Assembly: GCA_963575645.1 (NCBI GenBank)
Contig: OY754469.1
Span: forward strand, 12,542,001-12,606,000
DNA: 64,000 nucleotides
Source: Xanthostigma xanthostigma
Lineage: Eukaryota > Arthropoda > Insecta > Raphidioptera > Raphidiidae
Direction: 5' to 3'
Positions within the stretch are counted from its first letter, which is position 1. The number at the start of each line of letters is the position of its first letter. Positions 30,670 through 41,995 of this stretch are shown in pieces. The notes below the pieces were generated by a model. That model ran no database searches and was not told the DNA's origin. It was given only the letters and a program-made list of their open reading frames with translations. Position numbers and translations under genes: made by a program.

Positions 30670-30829
30670 TGAGTAGATGGGGCGTGATGTAATGGGCAGC
30701 GTGCTGGCCTTTGAATCGTACTGTCGTGGGTTCGAATCCCACCTCTGCTCATGGCTATTTTGTGTTTGTCACCCAGCTTTGATATTTAATGATACTGGCC
30801 AGATACCAAGAGGTAGTGCTATCCCCAAG
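30670..30829 (+). mobile_element. tRNA-derived SINE
   Basis: 30670-30752 resembles a tRNA: box A-like TGATGTAATGGGC, T-arm GTGGG-TTCGAAT-CCCAC with a perfect box B (GGTTCGAATCC at 30729-30739), and outer stem GAGTAGA/TCTGCTC. A non-tRNA body follows (TTTGTCACCCAGCTTTGATA). It abuts the Helitron at 30830. This is a SINE head and not a working tRNA, since the D- and anticodon arms do not fold properly. Confidence 0.65.
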
Positions 30830-31564
30830 TGATACTAATATATAAAGCTGCAGAGTTTGTTTGTTTGTTTGGTTGAACGCGCTAATCTCAGAAACTACTG
30901 GTACGAATTGAAAAAAATTTTTTTTGTTGGATAGCCCATTTATCGAGAAAGGCTTTAAGCTATATAATATTACGCTACGACCAATTGGAGCGGAACATCA
31001 ATGAAAAATGTTGCAAAATGTATCTCAAAATTAGTCCGTCCGACAAATATTATCAGGTGAAATGCCTTAACTAAATATTACAATATTAGCGCGTGAAGTT
31101 TACAAGCCCGGATAGCTCAGTCGGTAGAACGCAAAACTGTTAATGCCAGGGTCTAGGGTTCAAGCCCCACGTCGGCGAATATATTTTTATTTTTTTTTAT
31201 TTTCTACATTGCTTTCTTATAAGGCTTACATTTCAATTTTTTAAAATTTTATTACGACTAATCAAAATTAAATAAATCTAATTAATAGCTCATTTGAAAA
31301 CTGTTACAACTATAGGCACCTATATAAAAATAATTTTTCTACAGTGTTTTCAATTAAATATTTAATATATTAAAAGAAATTTATTACTTAAAAAAAGTAT
31401 AAATACAGCTTTTTAACGACAAAAACTTTTGAACGGCAACGCCGACCATTATGAAGTTTGGACACAACATTCATCTCGGTAAACTAAGATGAATGTGTGT
31501 ACTCATGTCCCTTCCTTCCCCATTCTTTCTTTTGCACCCGGGTGAAACCGGGCGGGACCACTAG
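30830..31564 (+). mobile_element. Helitron with tRNA-like insert, copy 1
   Basis: It begins near GATACTAATATATAAAGCTG (the TC start is changed) and ends CACCCGGGTGAAACCGGGC...CTAG followed by T. CCCGG/CCGGG forms the terminal hairpin. The body matches 62321-62799, including the tRNA-like segment and AACTTTTGAACGG, but has an extra ~150 bases near the 5' end. Confidence 0.7.
31106..31178 (+). pseudogene. tRNA-Lys-like segment inside Helitron
   Basis: GCCCGGATAGCTCAGTCGGT and GGGTTCAAGCCCCAC follow tRNA-Lys(CTT), including the GCCCGG start and the GGCG end. The anticodon loop reads CTGTTAA, and pairs in the D- and T-arms are broken, so it is not a functional tRNA. It is the same passenger as at 62456. 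Confidence 0.65.
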
Positions 31565-32294
31565 TTCTCTATATATGTGGATATATACAATTGGATATTT
31601 GACGACTCAGTTTACTTGGATTTAATGTCTATTGCGATTATATTAAGCTTGCGATGTATTCAGATATTGATTAACGAACTGTTACCGCATTCACGTTGGA
31701 CATACAGTGAGATGCGACATAATTTGATTAGTATGTAACGTCATTTGTCGACCAATTTCACAATATTGACAAAACAGATCGTACGTTCGTGTTGTTAAGT
31801 CGGACATAGGATTATTCTCACATTGTTGACTCATGCAAGCAGCGAACTTAATATCGTCTGTGAATATGTTGTACGGATGGGTTTTATTCGAGTTGTTGAA
31901 TAATAAAATTTGAAATAACTGGACGTAGCGCTGCGAGCTCACTTGACAAAGAAGCACCTGAAGCCATAACAGTAAATTATATATAACATTTTGATATGAT
32001 GTCGATTGTTGGAATTGTGTACAGGTTCTCTGTCAAAATCTGCAGTGATTGAACAGATTATATAGACGCTTGAGAACAGAGGACATTCTCTGATTTGTAT
32101 TTACGTAGAATCATTGTTGATATCAATTCGCGTTTACTGGAAACACGTAAAGTACATAATAATTGGGAGCCGTCAGATATGAAACATCTATTTAAGCAAA
32201 ATTCTAGTAACTAAATTTTGCCCTGTAACTAAATTTTGTCCCGTCAACTAACGAAATTCTAGTGACTAAATATAGCCCTGTCACTAATACAAAG
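31565..32294. other. AT-rich stretch with short tandem phrases
   Basis: 32195-32290 repeats variants of AATTCTAGTRACTAAAT and CCCTGTMACTAA four times. No other feature. Confidence 0.45.
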
Positions 32295-32515
32295 TGTGTT
32301 TACAAGCGGTGAACGTGTCAAGTATACTATAGTCGCACACGCGGTACGCAGCGTATGTGACTTGTGACAGCTCAGACAGAGAAGCAACGAGTGTATAATG
32401 TATGCGCGCGCACACACAAGGAAGTCGAGAGCGGTGGCATAGAGAGGGCATAAGAGAGCGTGATCCCGTTTCCGTCATGGCACGGTTTTGCTGCCAAACG
32501 CGCCAATACATGTTT
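32295..32515. other. GC- and CpG-rich island without a gene
   Basis: Compared with its surroundings this block is rich in GC and CpG (CACACGCGGTACGCAGCG, ATGCGCGCGCACACAC). It has no TIRs, no conserved frame and no recognised RNA. The minus frame covering it lacks a domain. It may be element-derived or a relic promoter. Confidence 0.4.
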
Positions 32516-33504
32516 CACATAAATAAATGGTGACTAAACCAATAAATTATCAGTTTTATAATTTAGTTCTCAAAGAATATGGGTCCTTCTGTAAACATGT
32601 TGAGTTTAATTATAAAAAGAGAATAAAAAGTGAAATTATACGTCAAATTTATATCTTAATTTAATTTTGTAGAAATGTTTTGGTTATCTGTAGGGCATAT
32701 CATTGTCTTGAATTTGACGGAATCCTTTTTCCGTAATTAAGAGCAGAGAAAAATGTAATTTATCTATAAGAAAAAACCTAGGAATAACAACGGTAGGTAC
32801 ATTTTTAGGGAAAAATGGTTAAAAAACTCCCAGTCAAAATCTACATAGAATTTTCGCACGGAAAAATAGTAGTTAAAAACACACTAATCATATTTTTAAT
32901 AAATTTTTTGTTTTAATTATATTGGAAGTTCATCAAAAATCCTACTAATTTGTGACAGGAATTATTACAAGTTTTGAAAAAAATAGACGTAACATTTTTA
33001 ATTCCGACTTTGTGATTAAAAGTTCGTGTACAAATTGTTGTCAAAACACGAATTTAAAACTTGGAACCTAATCAAAGTACCAAAACAAGCCAATGTTACG
33101 TAACCACGTAAGCCACGTAACATGACTGTCAATTGTTGTTATACCGTGACGCACCCCTTTAAAAGAATTTTCAAAACACCTTATAGAATATTGTGCTGTG
33201 TATACGCCAACAGGTTTTTCATTTTACGTATGTGTATACCTACAAGTATGTTTGGCTGGTTTAATAAACAAAAAATATTTATTTTCATTTCGTGTGTTTA
33301 CCGACGCTAAAGTCAAAAATACAAGTTGTAACAAATAAATTGTTTAGCTTCTGTAAAGACTACAGAAAAGTTGCCCGTATGATGAATTACAAGTGTATTT
33401 GGCACGCGTTGTTCAGTAGATGGGGGTCTATAATGATTGGATCAAACAATCTCGAGGTTGTTCTTAAAGACTTGCTGGTTACACTGCATTACTAAGAGCT
33501 GTTA
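32516..33504. other. AT-rich stretch with one small hairpin
   Basis: 33092-33121 (ATGTTACGT...ACGTAACAT) can form a hairpin. Otherwise I see nothing. Confidence 0.45.
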
Positions 33505-33865
33505 TTGTTTTTCTGTAAGCATTCTCAATTTCAAAAGTAAATTAAAGAATTCGATTTATTGCAATTTTTTCAAATAATGCGATTTTTGACGAAAATCGAA
33601 ATCTTTCGGAACTTTGGAAAAATCATCATGATTATAGAAAAAAAACAGGCTGAATCCAATGAGCACAAACAAAAGTCTGTATGTCTTTTGGTTTAGAAGT
33701 TATTTGCGTTTATAGTTTTCAGAAAATCATATAAAACCTCTGAATGGCCGTAGTTTCCAAACTAAAAGAGATACAGACGTCTGCTTACGCTTATTGAATT
33801 CAGCGTAATATTTTTCTGTTAGCATTCTCCGTTTCAAAAGTATATTAAAGAATTCGATTTTTGCA
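33505..33865 (+). repeat. Direct ~300-bp duplication ends
   Basis: 33508-33560 and 33809-33863 are near-identical (TTTTTCTGTTAGCATTCTC-like, then CAAAAGTATATTAAAGAATTC). The segments that follow each copy (TGCGATTTTTGACGAAAA, TGCGATTTGTGACGAAAA) also match, so this is a tandem duplication with a ~300-bp period and a diverged middle. Confidence 0.7.
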
Positions 33866-33884
33866 GTTTTTACCCCTTTAAAGA

Positions 33885-34205
33885 AATGCGATTTGTGACG
33901 AAAACCGCATGCGCCGATTTTCCCCAAAAGCAATGGAGCTCTTCATATTTATATATAAAACATTTTACCGAAATTGAGTTGCGATCCGCTCAGCCTTTGC
34001 CTGTATTGTGCTCACAAACAAACAAAAGTAAGGTTTTACGTCAGGTTAGTCCGACATTTTCTTTAGCTAGTCTACGAGCAGCAAGCGGGTCAAACGGCTC
34101 AGCACATCGAACCCAAATTTTGGTAGGATGTTTGACACGTAAATATGAAAAACCCTATTTTATTAGGGAGGATCGGCGCATGCGCAGAAAAGATATGAAC
34201 TAGAA
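33885..34205. mobile_element. Fragment of the CCCCCGAAT/GCGCATGCGCAG family, inverted
   Basis: Left GCATGCGCCGATTTTCCCC and right GATCGGCGCATGCGCAGAA are inverted repeats. Pieces such as ACCCAAATTTTGGTAGGATG link it to the larger copies at 39.6-40.3, 53.4, 54.3 and 55.5 kb. The frame at 33886-34203 is translated repeat. Confidence 0.6.
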
Positions 34206-35094
34206 CGTTTTTTACTTTTACTTTCCATTTTTATTATGTATTTATTTTTCCTACAGTTTTGTAAACCTTTATAGTTTCTGAAATATTTGGAAAATAGAAA
34301 AAAAACCGTTCTGGTCTTTTGTTCTAAAGATTTGTCGAAAAGAAATTAGTTGTAGCTGGCAGCATGTTTTGGTAAATATTTCAAAATTTAAATTCGATAG
34401 TTTTGTTTCATCCTGCCTACAGTTAAGCATAATATGAAAATGTGAAAACATACTTTATTTTTCAATTTGAATACCTTCACCTCACACAACAGAATTTTGC
34501 TACCGTAAAACATTTTAAGTAAAAATAAAAGTTATTAAAATATCAGCAGAATTTGATTAATTATATTGATTGGTATAATATATTTTTGAATCCCAATGGG
34601 GCGCAGGGTGGATACCAAAGTCGAAGAATTTAAAAATGTTGTAAAACAAACAACACAAATGTTAAATATACACTGTAATTGAAAATCGCAGCTGTGGTAG
34701 TAAATAATGAATTATGAATTAATAGTCGACATTGTATTTTAATCAAAGAGAATTATATAATTAATGAATGATATAAAATAAAAAGAATTTATAATTAATC
34801 AGAAGCTTATGATCTTTATTGTCAAACGTCTGCAATTTGCAATTTCTAATTATAACTAAATTATTGAAAAAAAGTATACCAATTGTCTAGGTCTATTTTT
34901 GAAGTCATAAAAAAAAAATTGTGATCGGCCAAATGAAAACCGCCCCTAATGGGATGAAACATTGGATGATCTCTTGTTTTATCTGTTTTCAACTTTCTAC
35001 ATGGTCAGGTAGAAAATTCACTCTAAGCCCAATTATATTTCCTACTTACGTCATACATAATATGTATCAATCTGAAAAGCTATTCCAACGTTGC
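34206..35094. other. AT-rich stretch, related repeat pieces only
   Basis: 34255-34450 recalls the 3' part of the same family (CTTTATAGTTTCTGAAATAT, TTGTTCTAAAGATTTGTCGA) but is diverged. Nothing else seen. Confidence 0.4.
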
Positions 35095-35102
35095 CAAATC
35101 GG

Positions 35103-35600
35103 CAGTGCTGGATTAACCTATAAGCAAAATAAACAATCGCTTAGGGCATCACGTCTCAGGGGGCACCGAAAAACTCAGAAATTAAAAGTACCTCACTAGA
35201 CCATGTCAACATTTTTTTTTGTCATGTCCTCAAAAATTTGATCTAATTAGGTACTGATATAAAACGGTTTTAGGAAGTATAGAAGTAAAAATAATAATTT
35301 ATTTTGGAAAATGAAAACGATTTTTTTCAATTAATTGTATAAAAATGCCTAAGGACCGATTTTGTAGACAGTCAAATTTTCAATGAGAGCATTGTTTGTA
35401 AAATTCAATTATTTCCTTAAAATTCTATGCTTTTTAACTTTTTTCCATCAATTTTAAGCTTATGACATTCACAATTTGAAAAAAAAATTGTTATACACTT
35501 AACATGGCAGATAGATAATATTAGAATTATATAACTGTTAGAGATGAGGGCCCATAGACAAGAAATGTTTACGGCATCAAGGAGTCTTAATCCGGTACTG
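35103..35600 (-). mobile_element. hAT MITE (CAGTGCYGGATTAA), copy 1
   Basis: Starts CAGTGCTGGATTAACC and ends CTTAATCCGGTACTG. The flanks CAAATCGG (35095-35102) and AAAATCGG (35601-35608) match at 7 of 8. It is the reverse of 57092-57579, sharing ATGCCTAAGGACCGATTTTG or its complement. No transposase. Confidence 0.85.
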
Positions 35601-35608
35601 AAAATCGG

Positions 35609-35743
35609 ATACCTTTTTCCTTTAATTTCTAATTAAAAAGTTTCTAGATTTCCCTAACCACATACCACTCGAGTTTTTTAACCACTATGCACATATTTTT
35701 GATATAGGTAATTAATACCACATAAAAATTTTCTGTAAAGTAT
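35609..35743. other. Spacer
   Basis: AT-rich, nothing recognised. Confidence 0.35.
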
Positions 35744-36103
35744 GGGACCATTCAAGTGTTACGTATGCAGAATTTTAGTAATTTTTGACCCTCCCCTCCT
35801 CCTTGTCACAAAATAAAGTGAAGCTCTTACCCCCCACTCCTATGCTTACGTAAACATTTGTATATTTTTTTTAAATCTTTTCAAGTTTCTTTATTGTTAT
35901 TCATGAGCAGCAGTTTTCAAGTCTAGTAAAATAAGGAATTGATAGACTATAAAGGAATTTAAAGCACATTTTAAATGTAAATAAATAAATATTGTTGACG
36001 TCATTACCATCTAAACCGCCCCGTTCCCCATGTCATCAAAAATAAGCTAAGCAAAGATTCCCCCACTCCCTTTTGGTGCTTACGTAATACTTGCATGGCG
36101 CCC
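35744..36103 (+). mobile_element. CATTCAAGTATTACGTAA-family element, complete
   Basis: Left GGGACCATTCAAGTGTTACG and right TACGTAATACTTGCATGGC are inverted termini. Runs of C (CCCTCCCCTCCTCC, CCCCCCACTCC) and GACGTCATTACCATCTAAAC match the truncated copy at 25826. No frame. Confidence 0.7.
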
Positions 36104-36598
36104 ATATCTTTTGAACAGCAATTTATTTACTGGTAACTAGAAAGATCTTTAAATGAAAATTATACATGAATTTTAAATACTTCTTAATTTAAAATAATTT
36201 TGATAAAATGCCAGAGTCAAACCAAACCACTTATAAAGAACAATGCAAATCGATTCATTTTTGATACAAGTATATATAATATTAACAAAATCTATCAATA
36301 AACTGTATCAAAGAACGAGTGGCTTTGTGAAATGTACTGCGCAGAGTTGGTACTAGCTGATATTCTGACATGCTATAGGTGAACTACTGAATTCGAATCT
36401 TGGTAGGCGTAGACACGATACGGATTTTTTCCGGCCGTCTCCCGATCGGAAATTGAGTTTATGTTCCGGTCTTTTTGATTAAGATTTTCTATGCTTTTTC
36501 TCGTTCTAAACAGATATCTTTACTCAAGTTCTGGGATCATGTGCCTACCTTGTCTGTTATTCTAAAGCTTGAAATATAATGAGCTGAATCTAAACAGA
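36104..36598. other. Unassigned, with a degraded tRNA-like stretch
   Basis: 36315-36410 has GAATTCGAATCTTGGTAGGC, which recalls a box B and its 3' flank, but no A box or cloverleaf can be supported. Confidence 0.35.
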
Positions 36599-37111
36599 TA
36601 AATAAAATTGAAGTGTCTGTTTGTAATGTCAAAATAACAGCTTTTTACTAAATGCATAAGAAAGTATTTACGGTACTTATAACAAAAAATAATTTTTTGT
36701 TTGTCTGTCTGTTTGTTTCAGCTAATCTCCTAAGCGACTGGACCGATTTTGACGGGATTTACACTGCCAATAGCTAGTCTTTTAAGGAGTAACTTAGGCT
36801 ATTAAAAACTGTAGTTCGTCAAAATACATTTGCATTGAAAAAAAATTGGATGTCAATAATTATTAGATTTCACATTGTCACAGTTAGATACAGTAGGTAC
36901 TATATATGAAAAATTTACTTTCCAACAATGTCATTGTCAGGACTTAAACCCAAAACTTCCATTCACTGTTTCTCCCTCCAACGACTAAATATCACAAAGG
37001 CTGCCTGTCGCGCGGGCTATTGCGGATGGTTGTGTCTCAACGCACTCTTTAAAAAAATTGTGGATAGCGTGTTTCACCATAATCGCGTGCGGAACCGCGG
37101 GGAGTAGCTAG
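36599..37111 (+). mobile_element. Non-autonomous Helitron
   Basis: Starts A|TCTAAACAGATAAATAAAA and ends with hairpin CGCG-TGCGGAAC-CGCG, then GGGGAGTAGCTAG|T. The TC/CTAG ends between A and T, with no duplication, are diagnostic. The interior has GACTGGACCGATTTTGACGG, typical of lepidopteran Helitrons. Another 5' end of this family is at 58689. Confidence 0.75.
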
Positions 37112-37189
37112 TATTTGAATAAAACCAATGACTTTAGGTAATTAAAAACGTATTACCTGACAAAAAGTAATTTTGAATACTTTGTGTAA

Positions 37190-37405
37190 TTTTGAAAAAA
37201 AACTTTTAAAAAAATTGAACCTCCTTCAAAAAGGGGTAATTAAAAAGCGTAAAAGAACAAAGTTTTGAGGTCGGCGCCTATTTAATATACCCAAGTACAT
37301 AAAGCGTGATAGTAATTAAATAGGCGCGGACCTCAAAACTTTGTTATTTTACGCTTTTTAGTTACCCTTTTTTGAAGGGGGTTCAACTTTTTTTAAAAAT
37401 AGTTT
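37190..37405. repeat. Palindrome with ~85-bp arms
   Basis: AAAGCGTAAAAGAACAAAGT, then TTTGAGGTCGGCGCCTATTT, and their complements face each other across ~35 bases. Both arms end in a TTGAACCTCCTTCAAAAAGG-type phrase. Confidence 0.75.
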
Positions 37406-37494
37406 TTATTATTAACTTTTTAGTGTCTAATAGAACCGAAGAGAAACGTTCATGCCCACTACAGCTTCTGCAATATTTTTTTGTTTTTTGTAAA

Positions 37495-37680
37495 TTTTTT
37501 AAAGAGGGGCTGAACCGATTTTGCTAAAATTAATATAGGACCAACATTGAAACATAGGTCCTCTGTCGAATAAAAAAGAATCATCGAAATCGGTTCACAG
37601 CCGGCGAAGATACCGATGGATAAAAGAAAAATACAATCGAACATTTATAACCTCCTCCTTTTTTTGAAGTCGGTTAAAAT
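37495..37680 (+). repeat. Lepidopteran repeat tail ending GAAGTCGGTTAAAA
   Basis: AACCGATTTTGCTAAAATTA, ATCGGTTCACAGCCGGCGAA and CCTCCTTTTTTTGAAGTCGG are phrases shared by a very common lepidopteran element; a diverged relative is at 6940-7065. Confidence 0.6.
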
Positions 37681-38282
37681 TAGATTGATTTTTCGTGCTT
37701 TTTTATTATTAACAAAATTGTTCTATTTTTATACGTCTAGACTACCTGCGTCCGTGTTATTTTTCCAATAATCTGTATTGATCTCTTTTCAAGATAATGA
37801 TAAAGAAACAAGCAGGAGCTTATTTTCAAGCTTATCAAAAGAAGCTTAAGAAAATTGCGCAGGCGTATCTCTGTCCGCATGTAAAAGCGTATTGTATATG
37901 TATAAATGTCGATATTACAGTTTTATGTCTTATCGATCAGGAAAGAAAGACGACGGTACTTTGAGCAAGCCGTTTTATAAGCACACAAGAAGATTACAGA
38001 AAGCCAAAGTGACAATCGCTGAAATGTACGCAGTTTCAAAGCGTTTTTTTCATAAACAAATATTTAAAAGAAAGCTTTTACCTCAAATGAAGTAAATCCT
38101 TTCGGGAGATGCATATCAATAGGCACGGATCAAACAGTGTGAAGAAATAATAAGCAAACTTCAGAACCGTCTGTTTAGTTTTTTTTTTTTTAAGTACCAC
38201 AATATTCAAAGATTTTTAATTAATTTTCTTATAATTCAACATTGGAAATTAAATGGAATTTAATTCATATAGTTAGAGAGAA
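37681..38282. other. Unassigned stretch
   Basis: A plus frame at 37892-38095 (67 codons, basic) has no domain I recognise. Nothing else. Confidence 0.35.
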
Positions 38283-39226
38283 GGTGATAGTAATTTTCAA
38301 GGAACACTTGGTGGCAGAAATGCTTTCTTTCGTGTAGTCTGACTCCCTCTCTACAAATCCGCTTAGTGGAGTAGGGGTCTAGAGCGTTACAATACGAAAC
38401 TGGGACACTTAAAAAAAACGGCAAAATTCAAAAATCCTCTACTAAATGGCAGAAAATGACTCCTTATTGCAGAAAGAATTTTTTTTTCAATTTACTACTC
38501 CCTATCCTTTCAAAAAATCGAAAAAAAACGTCAAAAAAATGAATTTGAAGTTGAAACTTGACGGAATGGTTGATTGGGTGGCCCGGAATACAAGAAAAAA
38601 ATTTTGTGGCTCCAAGTAACCTCGCACTTCCTTTCGATGATTCTTCAAAATTTACACAGGCAAAAATTCCTTAAGTTCTCGCTCGGTGGCAGAAATTCTT
38701 ACAAAGCTCTCTATTAGTACCTACTCAAAAAGTTTGAAAAAAATATTATCTGCCAATTTTGTCACTGCTAGATCACAATCTACCAATTTAATGTACTTGT
38801 CATTAATGCTTTACCTGAATACCATGTTAAACTTTCCGCGAACATGACGCGTTTTTGCAAGGTCGATTTTGGCAGAAAACTGTACCTCAGGATTCTCTAC
38901 AAGAAGACGAACAGTTTGGGCTCGGTTTCACTCACCAAGTTTTATTTTTAATCAATTTATTTTGTATTTATTTATTATACTGACAGTCTCTGCAGGGGGT
39001 AAATTGGCAGAAAATATTTTTTCTGCCATTAGAAGGTCCCCCTAGATGCCTTTTTGTCATTTCCTGGCATTTAGTAGAATAATTTGAATTTTGCCTTTTT
39101 TTTATTAAAGAACATCTTTGTACTGCAGCGCGCTAGCCCCTACTCCACTAAGCAGATTTGTAGAGGGGGGGGCTCAAACTACAGAGCGTTTCTGCCACCA
39201 AGTGCTTCTTGACCATTTCTGTCACC
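38283..39226. mobile_element. Long-TIR element with repeated GGCAGAAA motif
   Basis: The outer ~170 bases on each side are reverse complements, from GGTGAYAG to CTACTAAATGSCAG. TGGCAGAAA or a near form occurs about eight times on both strands, most often in the arms. No frame of note; no clear target duplication. Confidence 0.75.
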
Positions 39227-39600
39227 GGAATAGTTCAAACGACAATAATTTTTTTTACTTCAGAGTGATAGAGTGCCTTCAAAATGCACAGTAATCATCG
39301 TTCTTTTGTTATTTTATTACCGTGGTAATTTTTAACGTAATTTTCATTCAAACACAGTACGAAAGTGACTGTGATCTTGCTTTAATGAACAATTTTAATT
39401 TCGTCATATTTCAATTAAAAACAAAAAAAAAATGTGTCACCAAAATGGGAAAGATATGAATAGATATTGGTCAATTCACAAGTAAATTATTGAATAAGTT
39501 ATGAATGGTTTGAAGAATAGAAGGTATAGCAGTTTGAATGCATTTATAATGAAACTGTCAAAAAATATTCTATTAATCACAAACGCAATTTGAAATGTTA
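39227..39600. other. AT-rich stretch, nothing recognised
   Basis: No supported feature. Confidence 0.35.
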
Positions 39601-39689
39601 CATAGATACGTATATAGTAGCTTTCATTATTTGTAGAACGGCTATACTTGTATAATATTATGATTAAATTTTAAAAAAATCTTTTTTCT

Positions 39690-40270
39690 TCCGTCGATCA
39701 TATTTGAAGATATAATCAAAAATTTTACCGGAACCAATCCAATTTCAAAAATATTGACATTTGATATAGTATAATAAAGAAAATAAAATTTCTAATATCG
39801 CGTGATATGACGCAGGTAATGGGTAGAATTCAATATGATATTTGTTATTCTTTGCCATGGTTACCTACATAATAATATGTTCCATGTCATGTAAAAATTA
39901 ATCAAAGCATGCTTAACCAGTTTATTCCTGATAGATCTACAAAACAAAATAACAGCTGACTTTTTATTTTCAAAATATTTCCAAAACTATAAAGTTAATA
40001 AAAAAATGTTTTTAACAAAATATTCTTGAAAAAATAAATAGAATAATAAGCCGTTATGAAAAATATACCATTATTATATATAAAAAAAACAGTGTTATAG
40101 CATATATCTCTTCTGCGTATGCGCCGATTTTCCCCAAAAACAATAGGGCTCTTCATATTTGTATACCAAACACCCTCCCACAATTTGGTTTCCATCCGCT
40201 CTTGACCTCTCTCGTGCTCACAGACGCACAGAGTTTTTCGAAAAATATGTCTTTTTGGATTCTAGGGATC
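39690..40270 (-). mobile_element. CCCCCGAAT/GCGCATGCGCAG family, copy on minus strand
   Basis: On the minus strand it reads AACTCTGTGCG..., ACCAAATTTTGGGAGGGTGT-like sequence, GGCGCATACGCAGAAGAGAT, GATCTATCAGGAATAAACTG, then GTCAATATTTTTGAAATTGG. The same order is seen at 54342 and 55489. Confidence 0.7.
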
Positions 40271-40345
40271 TCAAAGCGTAAAGATATTGTAATCCAGGTC
40301 TAGTCACAATTCATGTTTCTAGTTTATTTAGCTTTTTTAATATAG

Positions 40346-40462
40346 CTCTGTTCCGACCCGACGGTAACAGAACCGTCACACTCCTGCGCAGTAGCTAAAA
40401 CAGTTTAGTTTTAGTCACTGTGACGGTTTTGTTGCCGTTCGCAGAGAAGTTGGAACAGAGTT
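40346..40462. mobile_element. Tiny MITE, ~45-bp inverted ends
   Basis: Left GCTCTGTTCCGACCCGACGG and right CCGTTCGCAGAGAAGTTGGA-type sequences pair, with AACCGTCACA in both. The element is ~115 bp. Flanking TAA-like triplets are suggestive of PIF/Harbinger but not exact. Confidence 0.6.
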
Positions 40463-40494
40463 AATAACAAACTGAAAATTCAGTTAATACGTTT

Positions 40495-40625
40495 GCTTAA
40501 ATAAATAAAATTATCGACCAATTTTTCAGACAAATATATTAACAAAAAATATATAAATTCAATGCATTAACATTTCGATAATTTTATTTATTGAAGAGTT
40601 CCATAAGACGTAAATCAAAGATCTG
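40495..40625. mobile_element. Penelope-like tail fragment
   Basis: ATAAAATTATCGACCAATTT and ATAATTTTATTTATTGAAGA match the outer parts of 29095-29490 and 60776-60838. Confidence 0.5.
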
Positions 40626-41639
40626 GACGTTTGCTTAAATTCAGTATTAAAAATGCAAGAAAATTTAGGTTATGTGTTTTTTCAAGTAGTAATTGATTTT
40701 TCTCGATGTTGTCTGTATAATCTATCAATTTTTAAATCAGAAAAACATCTGGTTAGATTTTCGAGAATATTCGTAAAGCGACTAATACCTCAAAAGGGAT
40801 ATAAAGGTTTAATGATGTCATTAAAATTGTAAATCATTTTTATCTTGAATTACTTTTTACAAGTGCTTAAATGTTTATCCTGACAAATAAGATTAAATTT
40901 GTTATAGACCAGTACTAGAGCTTATGAAAGAATACTGAGTATGCTTCAAATAAATATTTTAGCATTAAATTTTATCTGTAACCCTGAGTAAGTAAATTAC
41001 TGTTAAGAAATAACCACTGGAGTCACTGATGCTAGGGGGCTCAAAGGGAGGCACCGTGACCTAGAATATCTACTCTGTTCGTTCAATTTTCATGAGTTTT
41101 TAGGATCCCAGATAATGCATAAAATCTAGCATCTCATCTTAGCTCTAGTTCAAATTGCAAAACTCATTGAGACCAGAAAAGACAAAGGTTCTATTAAAGT
41201 AGGTAATATGTATAATCAACACTATATTAAAATTTTGCCTATCCCTTAAAAGAATGGAGTAATTAAGTATATCGTTAATGATTAAAAACTAATTAAAACT
41301 GTTGATTAGAAAGAAATCGTAAATTATTTTCCGCGTTCTTTGTCAGAAATCGAGCAGAAATGTCACGGAAGAGCAGTTGAACCAGAAAGCTCTGTGCACA
41401 GTAAATATATATTTATATAGAGTTCATTTGTTTTATAAATGCTGTTGCATCGTTGTTTTTTTTTTAAATTTGAAAGTTGAACTTCAACATTCTACGTATT
41501 TTTCAAACTTCTTTAAGTTACAATTTTCTGTACGGGCGAAATTTTGTAACGCATTTTTGAGTCACTTGCACTTTTTGATCGATTTGAAACTTTACGTAAT
41601 AAGATCGTCCATAAAATACGTCACTTTAAATATCGCCTT
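40626..41639. other. AT-rich stretch, nothing recognised
   Basis: A plus frame at 41377-41679 is hydrophobic and without a known domain; I do not call it a gene. Confidence 0.35.
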
Positions 41640-41935
41640 TTTTCTAAACTTTATAGTATCGGAAATATTTTGCAAATAAAAAAAAATCAGCTCTTCTTTT
41701 GTTTTGTAGATCTGTCAGACACAAATAAGCTAAGCATGCTTTGATCAATTTTTATACGACGAGGAACATATTATGATATTATGTAACAAATGGCACATAT
41801 CATATTTAGAGGCCATTACCCGCGTCACGATCTAAGAAATTATATTTTCTTTAATATACTATATCAAATGTCAATATTTTCTGAGTTGGAATGGTCCCGT
41901 CGCCTAATTGGCTGGCATTTTTTAACTAGCTTTTT
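41640..41935 (+). mobile_element. CCCCCGAAT/GCGCATGCGCAG family, 3' part
   Basis: GTTTTGTAGATCTGTCAGAC, TAAGCATGCTTTGATCAATT and GTTGGAATGGTCCCGTCGCC follow the 3' halves of the copies at 54342 and 55489. Confidence 0.65.
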
Positions 41936-41995
41936 ATAATGACTTGGAAAGATTAGAATGGAACTCTATATTTCAAATAGACCATGTGCTTAATA

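Noticed and set aside
30670..30752. Functional tRNA gene at the SINE head
   Set aside because: Only the T-arm and outer stem fold; D- and anticodon arms do not, and a SINE body follows.
31106..31178. Functional tRNA gene
   Set aside because: D- and T-arm pairs are broken and the segment lies inside a Helitron at the same place as a second degenerate copy.
32284..32511. Gene in the CpG-rich block
   Set aside because: The minus frame has no domain and GC-richness alone lengthens open frames.
33886..34203. 105-codon protein
   Set aside because: Translation of a dispersed repeat with copies at 40, 53, 54 and 55 kb.
36315..36410. tRNA-derived SINE
   Set aside because: Only a weak B-box-like string is present; no A box, tail or second copy.
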